Below are positions 8,682 through 17,872 of a DNA stretch of 34,117 nucleotides, in pieces (position 1 is the first letter of the stretch; each line of letters starts with the position of its first letter). Position numbers and translations under genes: made by a program. The DNA lies in contig CAJWZN010000002.1 in assembly GCA_913050105.1 (NCBI GenBank), positions 1 through 34,117 of the forward strand, written 5' to 3'. A model generated the notes under the pieces. That model was not told the DNA's origin. It was given only the letters and a program-made list of their open reading frames with translations, and did no database searches. The DNA is from an uncultured Synechococcus sp. Its GTDB lineage: Bacteria > Cyanobacteriota > Cyanobacteriia > PCC-6307 > Cyanobiaceae.

Positions 8682-9608
8682 TCAGCTCACACACAGATCG
8701 CCGAGGGCCGCAAGACGAAGCTGCAGTTCTGACCAGTCGAAGCTCCTTGGATCGGAGCGTTCACCACCAAGATCCACGTGACGGTGAGTGGTGATCGATG
8801 CTGCCGGGAGGTCAAAACTATTCAGCCAGCCAGACAGAACCAAAGCCAGGCTGTCGTACTGACGAGCCGTGTAACCGGAATGGCGAGACTGCATGTTCTC
8901 GCCATCAACAGGTGTCTCAAGACTGAGATGCAGCGCGAAGTTGTTCACGCTTCCTTTCAGCGCACCGTTGGTGACGGCCCATTCTCCAAGAAAAGCGGAA
9001 AACCCTGCGCCATAGGCACGTTTCAGCGGGTTGACCAGATCAACCACCTGACCATCAAGGCCGATGAGCGAGTGATAGCTGACCTGATCTTCATCTCTGG
9101 GATGGGGCGTCTGGAAGGTGTTGATCGCCGAGGTCATGCCATAGACGGTTTCGTGCAGAACCACCACCCGGGGCGACGCATCAAGTTGCCGGCCCTTGGC
9201 ATCACGCAGCAAACGCTCTCCGAAATTGGTGGGATGAATCCCCACCGAACGACGCCAGGTTGATGAACGGCTTTTGAGTGCCTCAAGCCGCTGGAGAACT
9301 GTTGGTTTTCCCCCTTCACACTGATGTGACAGGGGAGAGGTCCAGGAACGGGAACGCGGAGCACGGGTTGCTGGGATCGACGATGAACCCTCCGGACCAG
9401 TCAGGGACGGCTTACCAACACGATCCAGCAGATCGAGCAGAGAAGGTTGATCACCTGCACCCTCATCCAGCCGTCGATCAGCAAAGATCCAACCGGCAAC
9501 CACCAGAAGGCATGAGCTGCTGAGCACAACAACAGCCAAGATCGAACGCCGATGTTTCCAGCAACGGGTCGCGTCTGCGAGGCGTCGGATCAGAGGAACC
9601 GAAACCAT
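8682..9608 (-). CDS. N-acetylmuramoyl-L-alanine amidase (Amidase_2-like)
   Basis: VVVLHETVYGMTSAINTFQ...DQVSYHSLIGLDGQVVDLV...AGFSAF...HRHVDLGGERSDPRSFDW; N-terminal transmembrane/signal segment. ATG at 9608 overlaps the M61 gene end. Confidence 0.85.
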   Translation of the reverse strand: MVSVPLIRRLADATRCWKHRRSILAVVVLSSSCLLVVAGWIFADRRLDEGAGDQPSLLDLLDRVGKPSLTGPEGSSSIPATRAPRSRSWTSPLSHQCEGGKPTVLQRLEALKSRSSTWRRSVGIHPTNFGERLLRDAKGRQLDASPRVVVLHETVYGMTSAINTFQTPHPRDEDQVSYHSLIGLDGQVVDLVNPLKRAYGAGFSAFLGEWAVTNGALKGSVNNFALHLSLETPVDGENMQSRHSGYTARQYDSLALVLSGWLNSFDLPAASITTHRHVDLGGERSDPRSFDWSELQLRLAALGDLCVS

Positions 9609-11275
9609 CGTTCTCTCAGGGCCTGTTGCTGATCGCTGGCCCCCGACTCCAAGCCCAGGGTCCATCGATCAACTCCCTTGGTCGCAATCAACTGGGTCTC
9701 GGCGAGGCAACGACGACGGGCGTAGGTGATTGTTGCGGGACGGTCGACAGTCAACAGGAAAGACAGATCTTCGGAGCTGTGCAGTCGGCGGTTGTCGACA
9801 GCGATCAATTCATCACCAGGTACGAACCCTGATACGCGAGCTGGACTGTCTGCGGCAGCCCGACGAACCACAACACGACCATTGCTGTCAGCAAGAGTGA
9901 GCCCGTGGTGGGGATGGCGGAGTGGGACTGGATCAAGCCGGGCACCGATCATGGCGAGGCAGTCGTGCAGAGGCAAGGAATCGGGTTGATCCAGCCAGAG
10001 ATCGAGATCGGTTGCCAGCTGGGGCTCCAGTGGGTTCAGCCATGCAGACAGATCGCGTCGGTGGAAGCCACGAAGGTTTTTGCCGTGGGTCTGCCAGAGG
10101 CTGCGAAGCAAATCAGCAAGCGAGCTCCCAACAACACGCAGTCGAACGTCGAGACAGAACGCCGTGGCAGCTCCCAGGCGGTAGTAGCTGACCTGACTAT
10201 CAGGCGAAACCACCGATGACTTGTAGAGCTTGATCCAGGCTTCCTGAGCGCTGGCCGAAAGGGACTGAAGCCGTCGACCAGGAGTCATCAACACCCGCGA
10301 TAACTCCTCCCCGAGATCATTGAGCAGCATCGAGCGGTCGCTGCAACCGGCGATCAGCGGCAAGGCCAGATCGAAATAGCTGGTGATTCCCTCGGCGAAC
10401 CAGAGCCCCTCACTAACGATGGAACGGCCGTAGTCGTAGGGGCGATATTCGATCGGTCGCAGTCGCCGAACATTCCACTGGTGGAGGTATTCATGGCCCA
10501 CCAGCTGAAGCAGTTGTCGGTAACCATCCTTCTTGGCCAGAGCTGCCCAGTTGAACTGAAGAACCGAGCTGTGATCGTGTTCCAGACCGCCGTAGCCGCT
10601 GTCGAGCATCTGAATCACCAACTGATAGCGATCTCCGGCTGGCGGTGGAGTTTCCATCAGCAGACAGGTGGCTTCGCACACCCGTTCAACATCAGCCTGG
10701 AAGGTCTCCGGCCATCCACTGGGTGGTTCACCAATGAGCAGAAGCTCATGGCGGTTCCCATGAACTTCAAAACAGCTGGCCGTGAAAGGCCCTGCGTGGA
10801 TCGGGCTGTCGATCAACGCATCGAAATCGGGCGCGACCCAGCCGCTGTCGGTTGGTGGCAGCGGACAGTGACCATTCCAGTGATCCGGAATGGTCAGGGA
10901 AAGGGTGTGTTGCTCCCAGCGAAACCCCTCAACTTCCATCACCACCGCAGCTGGACTGAGGGAAGCGAAATCGGAATCCAGATAAGCGGTCCGCACCGTG
11001 AGGTCCCTGGCCTCCAGCTGGTAGGTGAGGCGAAGCGGAGAAAGATCAGGGAGCTCAGCCAACCAGCGGTTGGGCGCAAGACGCTTCAGCTGCTGTGGAG
11101 CGGAAGCCGATCGAAGCTCGAGACTGTTCAAGTGCTGCGCTGGATCACGCACCGTGTATGACCCTGGGGTCCACAGCGGGAACTGCAGCACCTGACGAGT
11201 CACCACAGGTGTCCACTCGAGACTGACCAGAATCAACTGGTCCTGCGACCGGCGCAGGTCCAGGTTGATGTTCAC
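9590..11275 (-). CDS. M61-family aminopeptidase with C-terminal PDZ-like domain
   Basis: LVGHEYLHQWNVRRLRPIEYRPYDYGRSIVSEGLWFAEGITSYFDLA (HExxH zinc motif) and ARVSGFVPGDELIAVDNRRL (PDZ). Confidence 0.9.
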   Translation of the reverse strand: MNINLDLRRSQDQLILVSLEWTPVVTRQVLQFPLWTPGSYTVRDPAQHLNSLELRSASAPQQLKRLAPNRWLAELPDLSPLRLTYQLEARDLTVRTAYLDSDFASLSPAAVVMEVEGFRWEQHTLSLTIPDHWNGHCPLPPTDSGWVAPDFDALIDSPIHAGPFTASCFEVHGNRHELLLIGEPPSGWPETFQADVERVCEATCLLMETPPPAGDRYQLVIQMLDSGYGGLEHDHSSVLQFNWAALAKKDGYRQLLQLVGHEYLHQWNVRRLRPIEYRPYDYGRSIVSEGLWFAEGITSYFDLALPLIAGCSDRSMLLNDLGEELSRVLMTPGRRLQSLSASAQEAWIKLYKSSVVSPDSQVSYYRLGAATAFCLDVRLRVVGSSLADLLRSLWQTHGKNLRGFHRRDLSAWLNPLEPQLATDLDLWLDQPDSLPLHDCLAMIGARLDPVPLRHPHHGLTLADSNGRVVVRRAAADSPARVSGFVPGDELIAVDNRRLHSSEDLSFLLTVDRPATITYARRRCLAETQLIATKGVDRWTLGLESGASDQQQALRERWFRFL

Positions 11276-11288
11276 AGGACCCGTCGCA

Positions 11289-11636
11289 TCAGGACGGCTC
11301 CAGCATCATCTGAGTATCGGGTGTGAATTGTTCAGCAGCATCGAGTGCTGAACGCACGGCATAGCGCCGGGCAACCCGTTGCAGACGACCTTCGAGGCCA
11401 TGGTGGCGTGCGATCCGTTGCAGATCTCCCACCATGGTGAGGACGCCGTCACTGCCGACGATCCATCCCAAAGAAGGTGAATCACCGAACTCTGCCAAGA
11501 GATCCACCAACAAAGGATCTCTGCCGAAACGAGCCATCAAGCCGCCAACGACAACGTTGAAGCCTTCATCCCGAAGCGAAGCCTCGAGCAGATCCACACT
11601 GGTGTAGACGGTGGGCAGGATGGACAGATGGGACAT
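11289..11636 (-). CDS. Short DUF1257 (Ycf35-related) protein
   Basis: MSHLSILPTVYTSVDLLEASLRDEGFNVVVGG...MVGDLQRIARHHGLEGRLQRVARRYAVRSALD. Confidence 0.6.
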   Translation of the reverse strand: MSHLSILPTVYTSVDLLEASLRDEGFNVVVGGLMARFGRDPLLVDLLAEFGDSPSLGWIVGSDGVLTMVGDLQRIARHHGLEGRLQRVARRYAVRSALDAAEQFTPDTQMMLEPS

Positions 11637-12270
11637 GAGCCGGATGCCCGCTTTTTCAGACCTTAGCCAGCAGATTCAATCCGAACAGACACCTCTACGC
11701 ATTGGCGTGATGGCGTCTGGAAACGGAAGTAATTTCGAGGCGCTGGCTCAGGCGGTGGATGCCGGAACTCTGATGGCAGAGATCAGCATGCTGGTGGTGA
11801 ACAACCCAGGCTGCGGAGCTCAGCAGCGAGCCCAACGACTCGGTGTGCCATGCACGGTGCTGGATCACCGGGTCCTGAAGGAGCGCGAACGTCTCGATCG
11901 GACCTTGGTGGATTGCTTCCGATCCGCTGCCGTTGAGGTTGTTGTGATGGCGGGCTGGATGCGGATCGTCACACCCGTGCTCATCAACGGCTACTCAGGT
12001 CGGTTGGTGAACATTCATCCATCCTTGTTGCCGAGCTTCAAGGGTCTCGATGGGATCGGGCAGGCACTGGCAGCCGGAGTGAAAATCACTGGCTGCAGCG
12101 TGCACCTGGTGACGGCTGAACTTGATGGTGGTCCGATCCTTGCCCAGGCCGCTGTACCAGTGTGGGAGGGAGACGACCATGCCAGCCTTTCTGAACGGGT
12201 GCATCAGGCGGAGCATCGCCTTCTTCCAGAAGCGATCAGCGCGATGATTCCAGTCTGGCGTCAGGGATAG
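11635..12270 (+). CDS. purN: Phosphoribosylglycinamide formyltransferase
   Basis: IGVMASGNGSNFEAL, VVMAGWMRIVTPVLI, NIHPSLLPSFKG, ITGCSVHLVTAELDGGPILAQ. Start 11635 or 11644. Confidence 0.95.
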   Translation: MSRMPAFSDLSQQIQSEQTPLRIGVMASGNGSNFEALAQAVDAGTLMAEISMLVVNNPGCGAQQRAQRLGVPCTVLDHRVLKERERLDRTLVDCFRSAAVEVVVMAGWMRIVTPVLINGYSGRLVNIHPSLLPSFKGLDGIGQALAAGVKITGCSVHLVTAELDGGPILAQAAVPVWEGDDHASLSERVHQAEHRLLPEAISAMIPVWRQG

Positions 12271-13334
12271 AACCCCTGTTGGGGTAGTCCCGTCTCCGAT
12301 GGCAGGCCTGCCATCAGGTTGAGGCACTGAAGCCCTTGCCCTGCCTGGCCCTTGATCAGATTGTCGATGGCACTCATCAGGATGAGCCGGCCGGTGCGGC
12401 TGTCCACCTGAACAGACAACAACGCCCTGTTGCTGTTCCGGGCCCATTTGGTGGCGGGATACGTTCCCACCGGAAGCACCGAAACGCAGGGATGATGCCG
12501 GTACACGGCGTCCAGAACCGTGGTGCAATCCTCCGCGGTGAGACCCGGGTCGCGTAACCGCGCGTAAACGGTCGACAGCAGACCCCGCACCATCGGCACC
12601 AGATGCGGGGTGAATTGAAGCTGTATGTCCTGACCGGCCACGTCCTGGGCCATCTGTTCGATCTCGGATGTGTGGCGATGGCCAATCACGCCATAGGGAG
12701 AGATTGACTCCGAGGCCTCCGCCAGCAACATGGCCTCCTTCGGAACTCTTCCGCCGCCGGAGGTGCCGGTTTTGGCATCGATGACGATGCCATCCGTATC
12801 GATCAGCCCCTGCTTCAGGAATGGAAGCAGCGGCAGCAGGCTGGCTGTGGGGAAACAGCCTGGAGCCGCTACTAATGAGGCCTCCGCGATGGCGGGACCG
12901 TTCCATTCAGGAAGGCCATAAACGGCGCTGCGACAGAGAGCAGCATCGTTGCGCTGGAGGCCTTTGGCCACCTGGGCATAGACCTGCTTCCACTGGTCTA
13001 AAGATCGATAGCGGAAATCAGCGGACAGATCGACAACCTTGACGCCCCGCTCAATGAGCTGGGGAGCCATCTGACAGGCCAGTCCATTGGGGAGGCTGAG
13101 GACAGCGAAATCGGCAGCCTCAGCGATGCGGTCAGGATCGGCGGATTCGATGCGCGGATCATCTGGAAGCGGGAGGAAGGAGCACACCGAACTCCACCGT
13201 TGCCCGGCACTGCGCTCACCACCCAGAAATGTGACGGAGAAAGAAGGGTGCCCTTGGAGCAGACGGATGGTCTGCAGCCCTCCGTAGCCGGAGGCACCGA
13301 TGACTGCAACGCGCGACGTCTTAGCAGCTGCCAT
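12261..13334 (-). CDS. argC: N-acetyl-gamma-glutamyl-phosphate reductase
   Basis: VAVIGASGYGGLQTIRLLQGHP, VAAPGCFPTASLLPL, DAKTGTSGGGR. ATG at 13334; 10-nt convergent overlap with purN. Confidence 0.96.
   Translation of the reverse strand: MAAAKTSRVAVIGASGYGGLQTIRLLQGHPSFSVTFLGGERSAGQRWSSVCSFLPLPDDPRIESADPDRIAEAADFAVLSLPNGLACQMAPQLIERGVKVVDLSADFRYRSLDQWKQVYAQVAKGLQRNDAALCRSAVYGLPEWNGPAIAEASLVAAPGCFPTASLLPLLPFLKQGLIDTDGIVIDAKTGTSGGGRVPKEAMLLAEASESISPYGVIGHRHTSEIEQMAQDVAGQDIQLQFTPHLVPMVRGLLSTVYARLRDPGLTAEDCTTVLDAVYRHHPCVSVLPVGTYPATKWARNSNRALLSVQVDSRTGRLILMSAIDNLIKGQAGQGLQCLNLMAGLPSETGLPQQGFYP
12272..12285. terminator. Hairpin ACCCC-TGTT-GGGGT just after the purN stop (inside the argC 3' end)
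   Basis: Perfect 5-bp GC-rich stem; an alternative CAGGG/CCCTG pairing (12262-12278) overlaps it. Terminator function inferred. Confidence 0.35.
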
Positions 13335-13442
13335 GCCCTCCACCGCAGACCAATTGCTACCTGCCATCGATACCAACTACCAACGTTCGATCGTACAGAG
13401 AGCGATCATGAATAATGAAGACAATCACTAAGAATCGGGACT

Positions 13443-15074
13443 CTGGACTCCATCGCTGCGACCCGACCGGAAACACCGATCCGCTTCGATTCAATCGCTG
13501 ATGCTCTGGCGGATATTCGCAACGGTGCGTGCATCGTTGTGGTGGACGACGAGCAACGTGAAAACGAAGGAGATCTGATCTGCGCGGCCCAGTTCGCAAC
13601 GCCCGAAGCCATCAACTTCATGGCAACTGAGGCGCGTGGGTTGATTTGTCTGGCGATGGAGGGCCAGCGCCTTGATGAACTCGATCTGCCCTTGATGGTT
13701 GATCGGAACACCGATGCCAATGAGACCGCTTTCACGGTGAGCATCGACGCTGGCATTGAACACGGAGTAACCACAGGCATTTCCGCTGAAGACCGTGCTG
13801 CCACCATTCAGGTCGCCCTGAATCCAGCCACCCGCCCAGCGGAACTGCGTCGCCCCGGCCATATTTTTCCTCTTCGTGCAAAACCGGGCGGCGTTCTGAA
13901 ACGCGCTGGTCACACCGAAGCAGCCGTGGACCTGTCCCAGTTGGCGGGCCTCACTCCCTCCGGCGTGATTTGTGAAATCCAAAATCAGGATGGATCGATG
14001 GCCCGCCTGCCGGAACTGCGGGCCTACGCCGATCGCTGGGGTCTGAAGTTAATCAGCATTGCGGATTTGATCAGCTACAGGCTGGACAATGAGCGGTTCG
14101 TGAAGCGCATGGCTCAGGCGGATCTGCCCAGCCAGTTCGGCACTTTCAAAATGGTGGGATATCAGAACGAGCTTGATGGCAGTCAACATCTCGCGATCAT
14201 CAAGGGGGATCCCAATGCGTTAACCGAGCCGGTGCTCGTGCGGATGCACTCGGAGTGCCTCACCGGTGATGCCTTCGGATCCCTGCGTTGCGACTGTCGC
14301 CCACAGCTGGAAGCAGCCCTTCGTCAGATCGAAACAGAGGGGGAAGGCGTCGTGGTTTACCTGCGGCAGGAGGGCCGCGGGATCGGACTGATCAACAAGC
14401 TGAAGGCATACAGCCTCCAGGAGGCCGGGCTTGACACTGTTGAGGCCAATGAACGTCTTGGCTTCCCTGCTGATCTTCGTAATTACGGGGTAGGGGCGCA
14501 AATCCTGTCCGATCTCGGCATTCACCGTCTCAGGTTGTTAACCAATAATCCACGCAAAATCGCAGGGCTTGGCGGCTATGGACTGAATGTGGAGGAACGG
14601 GTTCCGCTTGTGATGGACCCTGGCGCACACAACGCGAGTTATCTGGAAACAAAGCGGGAAAAACTCGGTCACTTGTTTGAATCCGAGAACCCGTGCATGG
14701 TTCTTGCCCTCGCGGTGAACGTTGGCCCTGAAAACTGGGCCACCGTGAGGATCGAGGTTGAAGCCATCGCCCACGCCAGTGGTTTCAGTCTTGAGGCACT
14801 GCATGAACCGCGACTGTTGGCGCTGTGGGATCGGCCACAGTTCGTCTGGAAGCTGTCCCCGGACGCGAGGGACGCTTCAGGAATGATTCGCAAGGTCGCG
14901 TCCATGGCAGCAACTGAACGGGTGGGATTGATGCGAGTGCCAACCGAACGCATGGCGCTCCACCCTCCTCAGACTCTGGAGAGGGTGGAACGTCAGCTCA
15001 AGGATCTCCTGGACAGCAGCAATGAAGGGTTATTGGAAAATGGCCCCTCATTGCTGCATTGGAAACGAAACTGA
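13443..15074 (+). CDS. ribBA: Bifunctional 3,4-dihydroxy-2-butanone-4-phosphate synthase / GTP cyclohydrolase II
   Basis: [33 protein letters not shown] (RibB) and [30 protein letters not shown]...[13 protein letters not shown] (RibA). Homology extends upstream of the first GTG (13539); 13443 is a proposed CTG start, see findings. Confidence 0.9.
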   Translation: MDSIAATRPETPIRFDSIADALADIRNGACIVVVDDEQRENEGDLICAAQFATPEAINFMATEARGLICLAMEGQRLDELDLPLMVDRNTDANETAFTVSIDAGIEHGVTTGISAEDRAATIQVALNPATRPAELRRPGHIFPLRAKPGGVLKRAGHTEAAVDLSQLAGLTPSGVICEIQNQDGSMARLPELRAYADRWGLKLISIADLISYRLDNERFVKRMAQADLPSQFGTFKMVGYQNELDGSQHLAIIKGDPNALTEPVLVRMHSECLTGDAFGSLRCDCRPQLEAALRQIETEGEGVVVYLRQEGRGIGLINKLKAYSLQEAGLDTVEANERLGFPADLRNYGVGAQILSDLGIHRLRLLTNNPRKIAGLGGYGLNVEERVPLVMDPGAHNASYLETKREKLGHLFESENPCMVLALAVNVGPENWATVRIEVEAIAHASGFSLEALHEPRLLALWDRPQFVWKLSPDARDASGMIRKVASMAATERVGLMRVPTERMALHPPQTLERVERQLKDLLDSSNEGLLENGPSLLHWKRN

Positions 15075-15080
15075 TCAGCC

Positions 15081-15518
15081 TTACTGAATCGTCACCTTGT
15101 TGATGCGGGAGCCGTTGGCCAGCTTCAGCACGACATCCATATTTCCGGTGAGTCCGAAAACGGTGTGCACGCCATCGAGGTGGGGCTGAGCTTCGTAGCA
15201 GATGTAGAACTGCGATCCACCTGTGTTGCGGCCGGCATGGGCCATGGCGAGAGTTCCAGCCTGATGCTTCTGGTTATTGATCTCACAATCGATCTGATAG
15301 CCCGGTCCTCCAGTGCCAGCCATTCCGCGGGCACCCTCACGACTGTTGGGGCAACCGCCCTGAGCCATGAAGCCAGGAATCACACGGTGAAAGGCAAGAC
15401 CGTCGTAGAAGCCATCCTTCGCAAGCTTCACGAAATTGGCGACCGTCTTGGGTGCATCGGTCTCGAACAGCTCGAGCTCGATCAGGCCTGCTTCGGTATC
15501 CATCAAGGCCTTGGTCAT
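15081..15518 (-). CDS. Peptidyl-prolyl cis-trans isomerase (cyclophilin)
   Basis: [29 protein letters not shown]...[21 protein letters not shown]...HTVFG. Confidence 0.95.
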   Translation of the reverse strand: MTKALMDTEAGLIELELFETDAPKTVANFVKLAKDGFYDGLAFHRVIPGFMAQGGCPNSREGARGMAGTGGPGYQIDCEINNQKHQAGTLAMAHAGRNTGGSQFYICYEAQPHLDGVHTVFGLTGNMDVVLKLANGSRINKVTIQ

Positions 15519-15558
15519 GGTGGCGCGAGCAAAATTGGAGTGTAAAGAGACGACGCTG

Positions 15559-16458
15559 ATGCCCGACCTCTCCCAAGCCCGCGTCGGTGTGATTGGCGGC
15601 AGCGGGTTGTATGGAATGCCAGGCCTCAAGGAGGCCGAAGACATCAGGCTCGAAACACCCTTCGGCAGTCCGTCGGGTGCTCTACGCGTGGGAATGCTTG
15701 AAGGAATTGAGACCGTTTTTCTGGCCCGGCACGGATGCCACCATCACCTGCTTCCCAGTGAGGTTCCTTACCAGGCCAACATCTGGGCCATGCGCAAGCT
15801 GGGAGTTCGCTGGCTGATCTCGGTCTCAGCCGTGGGGTCACTTCAGGAGCATCTGCGGCCTAGAGACATGGTGGTTCCGTCGCAGTTCATCGATCGCACC
15901 CATCAGCGGCCGCAGTCATTTTTCGGCGAAGGGTGTGTAGCCCACGTCAGCCTGGCGGATCCCTTCTGCCCAAAACTGAGTGCCCTGCTGGCGAATGCGG
16001 CGGAGGCGGAGATTCCAAGCGGCCATCAGCTCCACCGTGGTGGCACATACCTCTGCATGGAGGGACCCGCTTTCTCCACCCGGGCTGAGAGCGAGCTCTA
16101 TCGAAGCTGGGGATGCTCAGTGATCGGTATGACCAACCACACCGAATCTCGGCTGGCGCGTGAAGCGGAACTGGCCTATGCCTCCCTGAGCATGGTCACC
16201 GACTTCGACTGCTGGCACACCGAGCATGAAGCGGTGAGCGTTGAGATGGTGATCGGCAATCTGCAGGCCAATGCCCAAGCCACAGAACCGATCCTGAATA
16301 ACTTGATGCGTCAGGTCGCTTTGGAGCGACCAGCCTCCGCGGCCCATCAGGCTCTGGCACAGGCTCTGATCACACCACCGGACCAGGTGCCGATGGAAAC
16401 CCGCCAACGACTGGATCTTTTGCTCCAACCCTACTGGGGTCCAGCGGATAAGGGCTGA
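15559..16458 (+). CDS. mtnP: S-methyl-5'-thioadenosine phosphorylase
   Basis: [70 protein letters not shown]. Confidence 0.93.
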   Translation: MPDLSQARVGVIGGSGLYGMPGLKEAEDIRLETPFGSPSGALRVGMLEGIETVFLARHGCHHHLLPSEVPYQANIWAMRKLGVRWLISVSAVGSLQEHLRPRDMVVPSQFIDRTHQRPQSFFGEGCVAHVSLADPFCPKLSALLANAAEAEIPSGHQLHRGGTYLCMEGPAFSTRAESELYRSWGCSVIGMTNHTESRLAREAELAYASLSMVTDFDCWHTEHEAVSVEMVIGNLQANAQATEPILNNLMRQVALERPASAAHQALAQALITPPDQVPMETRQRLDLLLQPYWGPADKG

Positions 16459-17399
16459 GAAAGACTGGCACCACAGGATTTCAGAGCCGGACGCAGCTGC
16501 AGATCATGCTGCTGAAGAAGAGTCTTGGCCCGATTAACGGACAACCCGGCAGCAGCCATCAACAGAGCAGTTTTGACGGAGCCCTCGGCATCGTTCAGCA
16601 GCTCCAATCCCTTGCTGCGTTCAACACCGGCCAGATCCTGAAGGATGCGCAGCGAACGGTCGACCAGTTTGCTGTTGCTGGCCGACACATCCACCATCCG
16701 ATTGCCATACACCTTCCCCAGACGCACCATCACACCTGTGGAGAGGATATTGAGCGCCATTTTGGTGGCAGTCCCCGCCTTCAATCGAGTCGACCCAGTC
16801 AGAAGTTCCGGGCCCGTCAACAGACGGATATCGAGGTCGCAGGGCAGAGGTGCTTGCTCGACGGGAACACACGCCATGGCAATTGCCAAAGCTCCGAGAT
16901 TCCGGGCATAACGAAGTGCGCCACGGACATACGGCGTGGTGCCACCGGCAGCGATCCCAACAAGGCAATCCCTGGAGCAGAAACCACGTTGCTCGAGATC
17001 AGCCCGACCGGCCTCCTCCAGATCCTCGATGCCCTCAGAGCTGCGCAACAAAGCGGGGGCGCCACCCGCCAGGACACCCTGCACCAGCTCTGGATCGCTG
17101 CAGAAGGTCGGAGGGCATTCAGCAGCATCGAGAACCCCCAGTCGACCCGAGGTGCCAGCCCCGAGATAAAACAGCCTCCCGTCTCCACGCAGACGTTCAA
17201 CAATGCCGTCCACAGCTTGGGCAAGAACAGAGGATGCAGCGGAAACGGCCTCCTGAGGTCGTCGATCCTCCTCCACAAAAAGCTTCACCAGCGCAGTGGT
17301 ATCAAGCTGATCCAGCGTTGAACTGCGCTCGTTGCTCTGTTCTGTGAGCAGATGGCCGCGGGAGTCCGACGGTCGAAGGGAAGGATCGAAACCTGCCAT
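16431..17399 (-). CDS. murQ: N-acetylmuramic acid 6-phosphate etherase
   Basis: LFYLGAGTSGRLGVLDAAECPPTF, VGIAAGGTTPYVRGAL, LTGSTRLKAGTATKMALN, YGNRMVDVSASNSKL. Overlaps the mtnP 3' end by 28 nt. Confidence 0.94.
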   Translation of the reverse strand: MAGFDPSLRPSDSRGHLLTEQSNERSSTLDQLDTTALVKLFVEEDRRPQEAVSAASSVLAQAVDGIVERLRGDGRLFYLGAGTSGRLGVLDAAECPPTFCSDPELVQGVLAGGAPALLRSSEGIEDLEEAGRADLEQRGFCSRDCLVGIAAGGTTPYVRGALRYARNLGALAIAMACVPVEQAPLPCDLDIRLLTGPELLTGSTRLKAGTATKMALNILSTGVMVRLGKVYGNRMVDVSASNSKLVDRSLRILQDLAGVERSKGLELLNDAEGSVKTALLMAAAGLSVNRAKTLLQQHDLQLRPALKSCGASLSQPLSAGPQ

Positions 17400-17403
17400 T
17401 GCT

Positions 17404-17829
17404 TCAGAGCAGCCCCTCCAGTCGACGTCGAAGCGCATCGAGTTCCGGGTTATCTCCCGGTTCAGGCGGAGATGCATCGGCGACCTCAGTCGAATCTGCG
17501 GTGTCATCTTCGGAGTCCTTCCAGTTGCTCACATCGCGATTGGCCTCTGGAGGAGCCATGAACATGCGCTCTTCATCCGATTCCGGAACGAAACCGGATT
17601 CGATGAAACGGGCCTCATAACCGGCTTCACGACAGAAGAACTCCACATCTTCTTGTTCGAGTGATTCCACTGTTGGCACCGGAAAATCCTGAGCCTCGAG
17701 AAGGCCTGCGTAACGCTCGGCGTCTTCACTGTTCTCAAACAACAGCACAACAGTTCGTCCGGAGATCTCCAGGGAATGGATTCCTTCGCTGTCGGTACCG
17801 GCATCGAACAGCAACACGTTGACGCGCAT
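17404..17829 (-). CDS. DUF3110 domain-containing protein
   Basis: MRVNVLLFDAGTDSEGIHSLEISGRTVVLLFENSEDAERYAGLLEAQDFPVPTVE. Confidence 0.8.
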   Translation of the reverse strand: MRVNVLLFDAGTDSEGIHSLEISGRTVVLLFENSEDAERYAGLLEAQDFPVPTVESLEQEDVEFFCREAGYEARFIESGFVPESDEERMFMAPPEANRDVSNWKDSEDDTADSTEVADASPPEPGDNPELDALRRRLEGLL

Positions 17830-17838
17830 CGGCAGTGG

Positions 17839-17854
17839 TCCGGAACACTCCGGA
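17839..17854. repeat. Inverted repeat TCCGGA-ACAC-TCCGGA upstream of the DUF3110 gene
   Basis: Perfect 6-bp arms in the dnaJ-DUF3110 spacer. Confidence 0.55.
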
Positions 17855-17872
17855 GTCTCTCATCGATCCAAT

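Noticed and set aside
13335-13440. FMN riboswitch upstream of ribBA
   Set aside because: Only ~105 bp between the argC start and ribBA, with no recognisable RFN conserved segments.
13406-13982. Minus-strand ORFs over the start of ribBA
   Set aside because: Overlap conserved RibB coding sequence; reading looks random.
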